Program-made: the position numbers and the translations under genes
Assembly (NCBI GenBank): GCA_030068075.1
Contig: CM057832.1
Coordinates: 79,454,502 to 79,518,501 of the forward strand
Origin: Paguma larvata
Taxonomy: Eukaryota; Chordata; Mammalia; Carnivora; Viverridae
Length of the DNA: 64,000 nucleotides
Direction: 5' to 3'
The notes under the pieces: model-generated
Seen by the model: the letters and a program-made list of their open reading frames with translations, nothing else
Told to the model about the DNA's origin: nothing
Database searches by the model: none
Part shown: positions 37,705 to 48,384 of the stretch, one piece after another
Layout: every line of letters begins with the position of its first letter
How positions within the stretch are numbered: the first letter of the stretch is position 1

Positions 37705-37965
37705 TACAGCCACATTAAAAAAAATCTTACTCATATTGTTCAGGTCACTGTATACTGTAGAAATTTTTTGAAACTCTTAAAGCACTGAAAGAGGACAATA
37801 ACCATGCTAGCCAAGTGGACTCTTACTAACATTTTGGTGTACTTGATTTTTTGGGCACTTTTTAGCAATTGTAATCAACCGACTACATAATATTGTATCC
37901 AGAGTTTTTCAGTAAACGTGAAAAATTAAAATTTTCTCACATTATTAAAAAAAAAATCTGCCTCC

Positions 37966-38130
37966 AGTGCCTGGGTGGCTCAGTTGGTTAAGGGACCAAC
38001 TTTGGCACAGGTCATGATCTCATGGTTCATGGGTTCGAGTCCCACATCAGACTCTGTGCTGACAGCTCAGAGCCTGGAGCCTGCTTCAGATTCTGTGTCT
38101 CCCTCTCTCTCTGCCCCTCCCCTGCTTGCA

Positions 38131-38161
<31 letters not shown>

Positions 38162-38200
38162 AAAAATAAATAAAATGTTAAAAAAATTTTAAATAAAAAA
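37966..38200 (+). mobile_element. Feliform SINE
   Basis: GTGCCTGGGTGGCTCAGTTG head, GTGCTGACAGCTCAGAGCCT, a long TCTCTCTC run and CAAAAATAAATAAAATGTTA tail. Confidence 0.93.
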
Positions 38201-38528
38201 ATAAATCTGTGGATGTGGTATCTTTAACAGATGCATAATTTAACACTGTAAAGATATATCAATTCATGTACCAATTCCCTTATTCCTGTATATTTAGGTT
38301 AAAGTTTTTCACCTTCCACTATGATAAGCCTGAAATGAACAGAGTAGTTGATGTTTTTGTTTGCCTCTGTCCATGTTCTGCTCTTTGTGGTAGCTGGGTC
38401 TTGCTCTGTCCTCCGTCAGCCATGTGGTTTGGGGAAGATTGACCCAGTTTCAGGAGTGGGAGCCCTGCCATTATTGGCCATGGAAGCCGGTTCAGGGAGA
38501 GGCAGGTAACCATTTAAAAAAGTATGTT

Positions 38529-38661
38529 GGGGCACTTGGGGGCTCAGTCAGTTGGGCGTCTGTCTGACTCTTGGTTTTGGCTCAGGTCATGATCTCATGA
38601 TCCGTGAGACTCATGAACTCATGAACCATGCTCTGCCCTGATAGCACGGAGCCTCCTTAGG

Positions 38662-38717
<56 letters not shown>

Positions 38718-38800
38718 CCTCCCTCCCTCCCTCTCTCTCTGCCTTTCCCCTGCTTGCCTGTGCACTCTCTGTCAAAATGAATAAACTTAACAAAAAAAAA
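38529..38800 (+). mobile_element. Carnivore SINE with expanded CT tract
   Basis: Starts GGGGCACTTGGGGGCTCAGT. Its TC-rich middle has grown to about 85 bases of CT and CCCT repeats (38664-38750) before GCCTTTCCCCTGCTTGCC and an A-rich end. A poly-A/poly-T junction follows (38792-38815). Confidence 0.9.
38663..38750 (+). repeat. (CT)n(CCCT)n polypyrimidine tract
   Basis: About 50 bases of CT followed by five CCCT units, then CT again. Purine-pyrimidine strand asymmetry with mirror symmetry. Confidence 0.93.
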
Positions 38801-40854
38801 TTTTTTTTTTTTTTTAGACAATACATTCCCATGAAACTCTTCACTCAGAAACTTCATTCAGAAACTTCAGAGGCAGAATAACTGTCTGTGGCACCAGAGC
38901 GTCTTCCGATGTGTCATATAAACATAGCCATAGCACAAAATTCTCGTTCAAATCACTCGAGGTCACAGTGAATGGGATTCAAGAAAAACAAAGAGGGAGC
39001 CTGACCTGTTTGGCAAATAGAAAGGAAAGGAACGAGATATATCTGAAGCCATGACAGGATTGATGTCCAGAGAAAAAGCTGGTGAAATAAGAAAAAGCAT
39101 ATAAAAAGCAAATGTATTAAAACTTAGGACATGTACATCTCATAACTGTAATTTAGTTCAGAATTTAGTTCATACATTTAAAATTCTGTGACAAAAGTAC
39201 AATGCTGCGGATTAGGAAGGCTTCTGAATTACCAAATGTTAGCAGAACTAAAATCTTCAAAAAAAAAAAAAAAAAACCCTCTTTACCCAAAGGTTGTTGG
39301 ATGTTTGTTCTGCACATACCCTTCGGCTCCTCAGACTTAAACTCAGGGACCGAGAGAGAAAGAAGGTAATCAGTAAGGAACCTGAAATCAAGGAAGGGTA
39401 CCTACTGCTACTAGAAGAGACATGTCCGGTTTTGGCTGCCCAGAGTTGTATAAAGGGCTGAAAGACAGGGTCACACTCTTGTGAAGTCTGAATGAATTTA
39501 GTGAATCCTGGAATCTCCAGGTCGTTGCCGACAAAAAGAAACCTAAGTGAATCGAAGTTCTCGGACCCCTGCCTTCTTACCAAGTGACAAACAGTGCTTG
39601 TACTAGTAAGATATGCTCGGTAGGTGCAGGCCGGCTGATGGAGCTCGGGAGCTCGGAGCGCACACAGAAGGAAATTATCTACGAGCCAGTGGGAGACAAA
39701 CGAATTTGGCTACCACAAGGCTCTACGCTGGTGTACACAGAGACTTCTGATCCACACACACACTGCTGGCCAAGGCTCTAATTTACAACCCAGTCCCTTG
39801 GCACAGTGTCTATGGTATGTTACCTGCTACAATGGCTGGCAGGTTGCCACTATTTTATATACTGCCTTCTGCAACACTGAATAGCAGTTCTGACCCTTGT
39901 TAAAAGTAGGTGGATACAAATATTTGAAGCGGCTTCTAAGAATATCTATAACATAGTAGGAAAATGCCAATAAAGCAGGCACAGGAAAACTATAGATAGA
40001 AGAGAAGAACAAGACCAAAGAAGAGCTAAGACAGAGATAGGAGTGCCCTGTGGACCTGCTCATTTCCTGCAACGACCCACAAATTTGGCTTTGAGTTTCC
40101 TGCCAGCCAAGGCACAAGGAGTTACATGAGCACTTGAGAGGAGGATTTGCATTGTCCATAAGGAACAGGCATATCTGTGTTTCTCATGGGAAGGTGGGGG
40201 CAGGAGGAAGGAGTTCTCTGGATATCAATATTTGCTAACTAATTAGTTATGAAGGTCTCAAAGCTGCCATTATAACCATTATTACTTTCATTCATATAGC
40301 ACGTAATGCTTTGCAGAGTAATGTACACACTTTCTTCAGTTTGCACAAAAATCCTGCGATGCAAGGTCGGAGGGGATGGTGTTATTAAAGCAATAATGTA
40401 TTCTCACTCATGCAACGAGGAGCTTTGCCTCGCGGGGAACACAATGAGGAAGGAGAAAATACGCAGAAGGTCTCTGAGATAACAAACCCAACGGCACAAA
40501 GCGTACGCACAGAAACACGCTCTTCACTCAGAACCTATAGCCCTGCACTTAACCTGAAATTCTAACAAGGTTAGCTAACTTCCTTCCTAAAATCACAGCA
40601 GATTAAAAGTTAACAAAACAGGGGCTATTACAGAGAGGCGCTCTGAAAGGACCCCCAGAAGCAGCACGGTGGAGAAACCGAAAACCCTAAAAACACTCAC
40701 CAAGTAGCATGAGCAGGGATGCGTCAAGGGGTCAGAGTTTCTCTTACCTGGCCCCCCATGAATCAGTTGTCCACACAGGAAATGAAATGAGCTCGTGATC
40801 TCCCACTCGTAACCTTTACAGCCCTTCAGAGATCTTCCAAGGCTCATGAGATAA
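38801..40854. other. Intergenic, no gene recognised
   Basis: Non-repetitive by eye, with an A18-like run at 39259-39277 and a weak MIR-like hint near 40290-40400. Frames at 39257-39583 (minus), 39584-39781 (plus) and 39827-40159 (minus) have no homology I recognise. Confidence 0.4.
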
Positions 40855-41240
40855 AATCCTTATTTAAAATGGCCCACGAGGTCCCGCAAGTTCTGGCTTC
40901 TGCTTGCCCGCCTGTCCGGAGGGTCTCACATCCCCTCTCACTTCTACCCCACCTGCCCGGGCTGCTGCTGCTGCACATTTTCTTCTTTGTACCTGGAAGT
41001 ATTTCACTCCTGCTGCACCTGGGGCACCCGAAAGGTCATTCCTTGGGAAGCTTTACCGAATCCTGGAGTCTAGATTAGGTTTCCCTGTGAACCCTAAGCC
41101 CCTTGGCATTGGAGGATCACAGCTGCATTTAATTGTTAGTCTGATTGTTTGATACCTGTTTGCTCCGGGGACTGTGAGTTCTGGGAGGACAAGGCCATGT
41201 CTGGAACGCAGGCAGAATAAATATTTACTGAAAAAAAAAA
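40855..41240 (+). repeat. L2 fragment, sense
   Basis: Typical L2 3' text: AATGGCCCACGAGGTCCCGC, TCTGGCTTCTGC, TTTGTACCTGGAAGTATTTC, CTTTACCGAATCC and GGACAAGGCCATGTCTGGAA, ending AGAATAAATATTTACTGAAA. The frames here (40869-41078 and 40904-41152) are remnants or chance. Confidence 0.65.
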
Positions 41241-41883
41241 GAAAGAATATGCAATGTCACAGAACAAGCATGATACATCTTCCTGGTAAATATTTCAGTT
41301 TTACTACAAGATTTTTTTTGGGAAGGGAGAATCTATTGTTTTCTTTATTAAAGCAAAAATAAAAGATCCTTTATGGAGTAAAGTGCAAAATTCAAACGAA
41401 TTTTAAAGCTAAAACACAAGATTTCAGGGATGCTTCAGCCTATGCCCCGCCCTCCCCCCCCCCCTTCTTTCTGAAGGCACTGTGCTTAAAATAATACGGA
41501 AACACGGAGGGGTAAAAGATCCATTTCCCAAGGCATCTGGATAACCAAGGGTCATCTTCATCCTACTAGAGGAGAATGTGTATGAAGAAGGTTATGCCAA
41601 CTATAAGGCTTTGTACAAATATAACTTGTTATTACTGAGAAATCTGTCCCGAAGAGGGGGAATGGCTTGGCTTGTATTACATCGCCAATTACAGGTGAGG
41701 CTGACGCCAGGACCCAGGTCTCCCGAGGCCTGTCCTGCCCACGGCTTTTCATTAACACACAGCACCTGCCACCTGCTCCCTACTGCAAAGGTCCCCTCCC
41801 TCCCAGCCACATCTGGGGCTGATGCCCTGAGCCAGCCTCAAATACATTTCAAGTTCTGACCAACCACAATTGAGAAGAGGGTT

Positions 41884-41886
<3 letters not shown>
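41241..41886. other. Upstream flank of the CpG island
   Basis: Mostly unique sequence with a C-run at 41452-41463. Frames at 41578-41859 and its opposite-strand shadows are not supported as genes. It could hold distal APBA1 promoter elements. Confidence 0.35.

Positions 41887-41941
<55 letters not shown>
41887..41941 (+). repeat. (AC)n microsatellite upstream of the CpG island
   Basis: 55 bases of perfect alternating A and C (about 27 units) directly upstream of the CpG island edge. Very likely polymorphic. Confidence 0.97.
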
Positions 41942-41945
<4 letters not shown>

Positions 41946-42559
41946 AGGCGGTCATTTCCCGGCACCAGAAGCTGGAGGCTTTTTTGCCTGGCCCTCAGGA
42001 CTGGGCAGTTTCCCTCGAGGGCTGCAAACGCGGCCCAAGCTTCGCTTGGGCCCCAACCCGAGGGGCTCTCCCCCTAGCGGCGCAAACGCAGGACTGCAGC
42101 GCGGGCCAGAACCACCGTCAGGCTGCTTTTCTGAGAAGTGCAGGCGGTCGGGATTCACGGGGTTGGGAAGCGGGAAAGCTCGGGAGTAACTAAGGAAAGA
42201 CAACACACCGCAGGAGCCGACGCGGCTGCCTGGCTTCGCGGTCCTGCGCGCAGAGGTTGGCCACAGCTGCTGCTTAAGGAAACCGGGACCCTCTCAAGCT
42301 TCCGCCGAGGAGGGCGGAGGTCCCCGGCAGGCACCTCCGGGATGTTGCCGCATTTGCCGCCCCGTGCGCGGTGCCCGGCGCGCTGGGGCGGGCGCTACCG
42401 GCGGCCGCAGGCACCCGCGCCGCGCACGCCCACCCACGCCGGGGCCGGCGCGCTGGAGCTGGCGGCCGCTGGGGGACGCCGCCTCGAGGCCTCGGGCTCG
42501 CGCGGCGCGCGTGCGCGCGGGTGGGCGTGGGTGGCAGGGGCGCTACTAGCGCCGGCGTG

Positions 42560-42700
42560 TGCGCGCGCGCTCCCCCGGACGCCCTCCCGCGCAGGCCGGC
42601 CCGGCTCGGCCCCGGCGCGCGTCACGAGGGGCGGGCGGGCAGAAGGGGGTGGGGCCGCGGACCGGAGGGGCCCGAGCGGCGGCTGCCGAGCCCTAGCCGG
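42560..42700 (+). promoter_or_regulatory. APBA1: Likely APBA1 core promoter, TATA-less with GC boxes
   Basis: The GC boxes at 42628-42640 and the GGGGCCGCGG at about 42651-42660 sit just upstream of the predicted exon 1. The start site is probably dispersed, as expected for a CpG-island promoter. The exact start cannot be read from the sequence. Confidence 0.5.
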
Positions 42701-42761
42701 AGCTGGGCGAGGGCGGCTGCGGTCCCGGCGGCGGCGGCGGGAGAAGATGGTGGCGCTGGAG
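42665..42761 (+). other. APBA1: Probable APBA1 exon 1 (5' UTR), 5' end approximate
   Basis: APBA1 encodes the neuronal adaptor Mint1/X11-alpha, which has a Munc18-1 and CASK-binding N-terminus, a PTB domain that binds the APP tail and two PDZ domains. Its coding exons are outside the window. The exon is GC-rich, holds (CGG)5 at 42726-42740 and ends with a donor GCTGGAG/GTAGGA at 42761/42762. An ATG at 42747-42749 has a strong Kozak context (A at -3, G at +4) and would encode MVALE before the splice. In the reference mRNA, as I recall it, the main start codon is in exon 2, so this would be an upstream start. Start of the exon is a guess. The identification comes from synteny (in human, APBA1 lies about 36 kb past PTAR1 on the same strand) and island context. 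Confidence 0.5.
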
Positions 42762-43139
42762 GTAGGAGCGGCTGGAGCAGAGCTTTATTCCCAGGCTTGG
42801 CACCAGCGCTGTCATTAGCGCCGCCTGCTCCCGCGGGCCCGCGGACCCAGCTGTCAGGCAAGGTACCGCCGCCGGGGAGGGTGGGTGCCTGGCGCTGATG
42901 CTGCCCCCGACGGAGCCCCGGTCCTCGCCGAAGGGTGCTCCCGGGCGCGAGAGGGGCTGCCTGGAACAATAGTGCGGATGAGCGGGGACGGCCGGCGACA
43001 TCCATGGGGCAGTGCCTTTAGCCATCGAGCCAACGGGGCGGGGGAAGGGGGCGCTGAAGGCAGGGACGCCTGGTGTCCGGTGCGCGCTGAGATGCGAGGC
43101 TTTGGGGACAGCGGGCGTGCCTGATGACAGTCCAGGCAG

Positions 43140-43141
<2 letters not shown>

Positions 43142-43177
<36 letters not shown>
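43142..43177 (+). repeat. (GT)n microsatellite at downstream edge of CpG island
   Basis: About 36 bases of perfect GT in the first 450 bases of the predicted APBA1 intron 1. Confidence 0.96.
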
Positions 43178-43182
<5 letters not shown>

Positions 43183-43384
43183 GTACAGCCAAGGGGATGG
43201 GGGTGGCGGACCGAAGGTGTTGGAGAATGACATTTCCAGGAATCCCCGCTAGGATCCCTCATCCCTCGGCCGCGACTCTCCCGGAGAAAGAGTGTGGTGA
43301 TGGCAACGATGAGGAGGGCAGGATGCACTTGGCGTGTGAGTGTGGAGAGAGGCGCTGGGGTAGGTGCGGATTTGTAAAATCCCA

Positions 43385-43412
43385 TGTGTGTGAGTGTGTG
43401 TATGTGTGTGTA
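43385..43412 (+). repeat. Imperfect (TG)n stretch
   Basis: Short interrupted TGTG run in APBA1 intron 1. Confidence 0.8.
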
Positions 43413-45025
43413 CTCGCGTGATTGCATCCGCGCTCCCCTAACTGCGCTCCAAACCCAGAGATCTGCCGGTGCCCCGACTTGCTGTCACCCGCTGACTATG
43501 GGACAGTGTTTGTTATTTTGACCCTGCGATTCTGAGTACAGTCTGTGTTCTGCTCTTGTGTGTGGATGGCCGGCGTGCAGGGATTCTCACTTCCCCTTTC
43601 TCTGCCTTCTGGTCAGGGGAATGTGGAAGTGTGCGTGTGGGCTCAGAGAGCATGGCAGGCAGGGAAATAGGATAATGGTACCCCTTCTGGGCTTGCTAAC
43701 CTTCTGGGATTTGGAAGGGAGCTTCTATCCGGTGACACTTCTCTCCTCAGCCCCTGTTCTGTAAGGGTCTCAGATGCCCTGACTCTGCAGTTTCTATTGT
43801 TTATCTCTTGTCTGACCTGAAGGAGGAGGGTCTTTAATGGCCACATTAATCTCTCCGTCCTCACAACTTTGAATGTCAACTAGACCTTCTCCTTTCAACA
43901 CTGGAAACCTTCAGGCCGAAGAACGGGTGATCTTTATGTGGGTTCTTATAGAATGAACTCTGGAGGTGTGTACAGAAAGATGGGGTCAGGGGAGTATTTG
44001 AAAAGAAGAAAAAGATCATACTGAGAAATGTTCGGTACCCACTTGGTCAGCGTCACACAGGCAGGGCGTTTTCCTAAGGAAAAGGGATACTTTATTTCCA
44101 CGGCTGGTGCCATCCACTCTCCAGCTTTCACAATGGCTAGGTGGTGCCTTATGTCGTTCACGAACTGAAATCTCCTAAGCCCCATCATGATGGGGTCCTG
44201 GGTTGGTGAGATCTGCTTCCCCAGCCAATGTAGCCTGCTGATAGAGAATCTGAAAAATGTCAGGCTGGCAATAAGTCACCCAGTGGGAGCCAGGACGCAG
44301 AATTGCATCCAGAGTGTATAGCTGTTTAATTGTGTCTGCGTGATAAAGATAGGCTTATGTGGGCTTGGGTAGAGATGGGGAGATAGCATATTCATATGTG
44401 TGTCCACTGCAGTTTGACTCCCCAGTGCCTGTATTTCTCCTGCGGTATTTGTAGGGATTAATGCACCTCTATGCTCAATATCTTGAGACTTCTTTATTAA
44501 AATGTTGTGTGACTAGATTAGCCTGCTTAGAACATATTTAAATCACAGCACCTTAAATTCTACTGCATTGCTGTCAGAATCCAAACTGGCTGCCCGGGTC
44601 CTTTTTAACAAGCCTGTACAGCCATGGCTATACAAGTAAATATATAACACGTTGGCATCAGAGGGTCCTTCCTCTTTTCTCTTTTTAAAAAAAATTTGCT
44701 TGGTTTTGGCAAAGGTTGCATGATATTGTTGTTACATCAAAAACAGTAAAACTAGTGCTGTGCACATATGTTTTCTTCCTGTTTATCTTCTCTTAATTAA
44801 CGATGATATATAGACCAGGTGCTCTTGAAGCGGTGGACATTAAATTTCCCCATGTCCTTCAGTCAAGCCTTCTAAAATTTTAATGTGAGGTTGTTGGAGC
44901 TCCTCCAAGATTTAAGGATAGATTTATAAAAATGAAATTTGAATCTGAGTTCTTTACTCCATATCAGTTCTGCCAGTGTCTTTCTGAGAAAAGTACTTAT
45001 GGAATTTAAAAGGCATTCGAAGAGG
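43413..45025. other. APBA1 intron 1, early part, no gene seen
   Basis: No repeat family recognised. Falls from GC-rich to AT-rich away from the island. Short frames (43558-43764 plus, 43643-43879 and 43946-44188 minus) lack homology. Confidence 0.4.
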
Positions 45026-45058
<33 letters not shown>

Positions 45059-45061
45059 CGC

Positions 45062-45096
<35 letters not shown>

Positions 45097-45100
45097 TGTG
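45026..45100 (+). repeat. Alternating (GT)n(GC)n(GT)n(GC)n(GT)n tract
   Basis: About 75 bases of unbroken purine-pyrimidine alternation, with CG blocks at about 45051-45062 and 45081-45086 between GT blocks. This is a composition strongly favouring left-handed Z-DNA. Confidence 0.97.
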
Positions 45101-45859
45101 TTTCAAATTGTCTTTATATTTGCAAGTAAAATCCAGAGATGTAAATGTCTTACAAGAAAGTTTCGGAATATTAAAAATTGACAAGGTATGTACACTGTTT
45201 CGAAGAAGAAGAATTATACAGCAACACAATCGATGACTCAGGAATTAGCGATTTCCTTTCTAATATAACTGTGGTAGTTTAAAAAAAAATACAGTGGCCA
45301 GCTTTTCCAAAGACTGGACTGGTAAGGTTGATGATACGGCTTGAATCCTATAATTCAGTCTGATAAAGAGCCTTACCTTTTGTTGTAGCCCACGGCAAGT
45401 CGTTTGTTTTGCATGGATGCATTTTCTTCACTTAAAGTGCCATTAATGCTTTTCTTTGCCATTATTGAGTCTCTTAAAGAAGTTAGTTTTTCAGAAAACT
45501 TGGAAATGAAAGACATTTGAAAATTGGCCTGTGGGGCCAAAAGAAAGAAACTGTGGTACCATGGGGAGATGAGACTTGCGTCCTACCAGGAAAAAGTAAT
45601 TGTTACTAATATGGAGAGAATTTCAAGGACTAGAGGCCAACGTTAACCCTTTGGGTTACAGTCATTAACTTACAAATATTTCTTAACTGCCTAATTCATC
45701 TCAGGGTGTTTGTACCTTTGAATAGAGTTTGGGGGATGTTGAGAGCACCAGAGATGTGAAGTATGGGGAGACTTAGATCCTGCCCAGAGGAAATGCATGG
45801 CCTGGAAGGAGAGACAGGGCATACACGTAAATGACTACTATAAAAACGGGGCAAAAATG

Positions 45860-46075
45860 AGGCACCTGGGTGGCTCAGTCGGTTAAGTGTCTGACTCTTG
45901 GGTTCGGCTCAGGTCATGATCTCACAGTTGCATGAGTTCGAGCCCCATGTCAGGCTTTGTACTGGCAGCAACAGAGACTGCTTGGGATTCTCTTTCTCTC
46001 CCTCTCTCTCTGCCCCTCTGCCACTTGCACTGTCTCTGTCTCACTCAAAAATCAATAAACCCAAACTTAAACAAA
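45860..46075 (+). mobile_element. Feliform SINE
   Basis: GAGGCACCTGGGTGGCTCAG head, GGTCATGATCTCACAGTTGC, GAGTTCGAGCCCCATG box-B-like sequence and an A-rich end CAATAAACCCAAACTTAAAC. Confidence 0.93.
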
Positions 46076-46149
46076 AATGGGCAAAATGGCTACCCAAAAA
46101 GCTGTATTTCTCCAGAGCTGTGGGTGTTCACAAGGTACAACAATGACTT

Positions 46150-46520
46150 CCAATGGAAGAATTAGTGAAGGTTACAAGGAAGAGATAGCATTTGAGCTGA
46201 GGTTTATACAGGCAGTTGTCTGGGCTGGCAGGGAAGGAAGGAGTAAGTAGCAGAGCCTTGGTGACGGAAAGGTGTGTGTCTGCCCCAAGAATCGTGTGCT
46301 TTGGCAGAAGTGCAGGGAATGCCAAGGGATGTAATGAGAGAGAAGGTGAGAAAGGGAGGCTTTCAAGGTTGTGGAGCAGCTTGTGTGTGGATTTCAGTCA
46401 GTAAGTCCCAGGGAGCCATGGGAGGTTTCTGAGAAAGAGGGTTGACAGGGTCCGAACTGCGCTTTAGGGAAACAACAGCCTTGCAGCATTGGGTTGGACT
46501 TCATGCAGTGCGAAAAGACT
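46150..46520 (-). repeat. L2 fragment, antisense
   Basis: Text such as AGCATTTGAGCTGAGGTTTA, GGGAGCCATGGGAGGTTTCT and GGTTGACAGGGTCCGAACTG is the reverse complement of L2 3' sequence, degenerate. Confidence 0.6.
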
Positions 46521-48029
46521 GGTTGTAGGGAGACCAGGTAGAGTCTGTTGTCAAATGAGGGGTGAGAGGAAATGAGGCAGTGAGAAGAAGAAGAAGAGAA
46601 GGGCTCCAGACAGGGTGTGGGAATAATCTAAATACTGAGAAGAGAAGTCGAAAGTCATTACTGGGCTCAGCTGCGACAGTGATCGGGCTGTTGTCAGGAG
46701 GTTCAGAGGAGGATGAGGAAGAGGAGAAAAAAGAGCTTTCATTCTGACCATGACAGATTTGTCCAGATGAAGGGACTAGAATACAGGTGTAGGCTTTTCA
46801 GAGAGAAGTCAGAGCTACACAAAGAGATTTGTGAGCCCTGAACTTGGGAGTGATTTTGATTTCTCAGGAACAGCCAGGGAAGAAATGAAGCAAAACAAAG
46901 CAAAGGGTGAGAGTAGGATTCTCAGGGGATGTCTGGAGAGGGAAAGAGAGAGAACAGGATAGGAGCAACAGTAAACAAGGGGCAGCTGGAGCAAAAGGGT
47001 GGAAGTCGCATGGTGTCATGGAGGCTGGGAAAGGTGAGGGAGCCACCACCATTTCTGTATCATTCATAAGGCGCACCTCACAGGGCCGACGGCACAATGA
47101 AGGAAACGCCGTGGGATTTGACACCTGGTTTTCCTCGATTTTCTTTGAGGCAGGTGGAAGTGAGGCGTTCGAGTCCAGGGTGTGGTGCTTCTGGAAAGCA
47201 GTGAAGACAGACTTGCTTTCAAATAAGTTGGGTGGGGAAGGGGAAGGAGAAAGTTTGAGGCATCAGAGAAATGACATACTATAGAGAAAGTCATGTGTTT
47301 AGCATAAGAAGGCTTGGACCTACTTTATCACCAGAGAAAAAGAATCCATAGGAAAGAAGAGAGATTGAAAATGTAAGACAGAGTCTAAACTGACGGAATG
47401 GAATGTTCAGGAAGGCGGGAGGATACTGAAGGAAGGCAGAGGAAGGACTCTTGAGACAGAAGCATGGGAGTTTTGAGGCGGAAAGAGAATAATTTGCCCA
47501 TAGTCTTCTAAATAAAGCCAGAGGCGGACATGTTGAGACCATGGACAGAATGGCAACCTGGAATATGCCGCGTAGAGATGGAGCGGTGAGTCAGTTAGCG
47601 GCGAGTAAAAGATTTTCCCCCAACTATGAGGACCTTCGCATTTGGGGAGTGTAAATTTATAGTGGAGCCAATTAGCCCTGCATAAGCAGAGTTGGGCAAC
47701 TACTTGTGTGATTTTCGTAACGGTGAGCACTTAATGTTAACTACAGTGGTTCCCGTTTCCTTAAAACTCAATGAAGAGCGAAAAATGTTTACCTTTGAAA
47801 TTAGCTGATTAAAAAAATACTCCACCTGAAGTATTTCCTGTGACTATTCTCTCTGAGGGATGGCTGACTTAAATCAATAAAGCATGTAGTAAAAGGATGG
47901 GGAAAAATGCAAGTGTTTTCAAAAAGATGGGCTTTCTCTCTGTGTAATAGCAGGATATGGCTTTACCGGGGAGTGTGAAGTCGATTTTCCAAAAGAAAAA
48001 TCAAATATAGCACCTCACTCAACACCATA
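46521..48029. other. APBA1 intron, purine-rich unclassified stretch
   Basis: GA-rich on the plus strand (46560-47540). Probably a degraded continuation of the neighbouring L2 copy, but I cannot assign it. Frames here on either strand (for example 46907-47284) are composition artefacts. Confidence 0.4.
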
Positions 48030-48090
48030 CTCTTCATAAGCACTCAATAAATATTTGTCACATGAATACATGAATAAATTTATATTTTTA
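48030..48090 (+). repeat. L2 tail, sense
   Basis: CATAAGCACTCAATAAATAT, then TTGTCACATGAATACATGAA, is the characteristic L2 end. Confidence 0.6.
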
Positions 48091-48384
48091 GTGAGCTAGA
48101 GATAGTATCTAAGATCTAAAATATCGCAATTCCTTTCTGATTTACACTGCAGACAATGAATGAGTTACATTCCATGGCCCATACAAGTTTATGATAGAAT
48201 TAAAGCAGTTTTATTTATTCATACCTCCTACATAAGTTGAAGCTTTATAAAAAAGTTTGTTTCACACAATAATTGCGTGTCCATTAGGCTTTTGACTTAT
48301 AGGGCTGTCGTGATTCCGGACGAGTTTATAGCACTTCTCCTGTGGTTGAGTGGTGGCTTTGGGAGTTTTAATGATGAAATAAGT

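Larger units (their letters stand above)
42000..43115. promoter_or_regulatory. APBA1: CpG island at the APBA1 5' end
   Basis: A roughly 1.1-kb block, densest at 42330-42960, with abundant CG dinucleotides, in sharp contrast to the AT-rich surroundings. Motifs visible include GC boxes around 42628-42640 (GGGGCGGGCGGGC) and GTGGGGCCGCGG (about 42649-42660), an NRF1-like GCGCGCGTGCGCGC at about 42505-42518, and GCGCGTCACG (CRE-like half site, about 42617-42626). No TATA box. Islands of this kind mark housekeeping and many neuronal promoters and are usually unmethylated in the germline. Assignment to APBA1 rests on gene order next to PTAR1. Confidence 0.85.

Noticed and set aside
38663..38750. 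CRISPR-like tandem array
   Set aside because: Simple CT/CCCT microsatellite without repeat-spacer structure, in a mammalian genome.
42138..42818. 226-residue plus-strand open frame across the CpG island
   Set aside because: It is Arg/Ala/Gly-rich composition noise. GC-rich sequence has few stops in all frames, and overlapping frames (42371-42898 plus, 42693-43427 minus) look the same. It spans the predicted promoter and reads through the donor.
42693..43427. 244-residue minus-strand frame
   Set aside because: Contains His-Thr runs from the (GT)n microsatellite and Pro/Ser-rich text from the CpG island. No domain and no promoter context.
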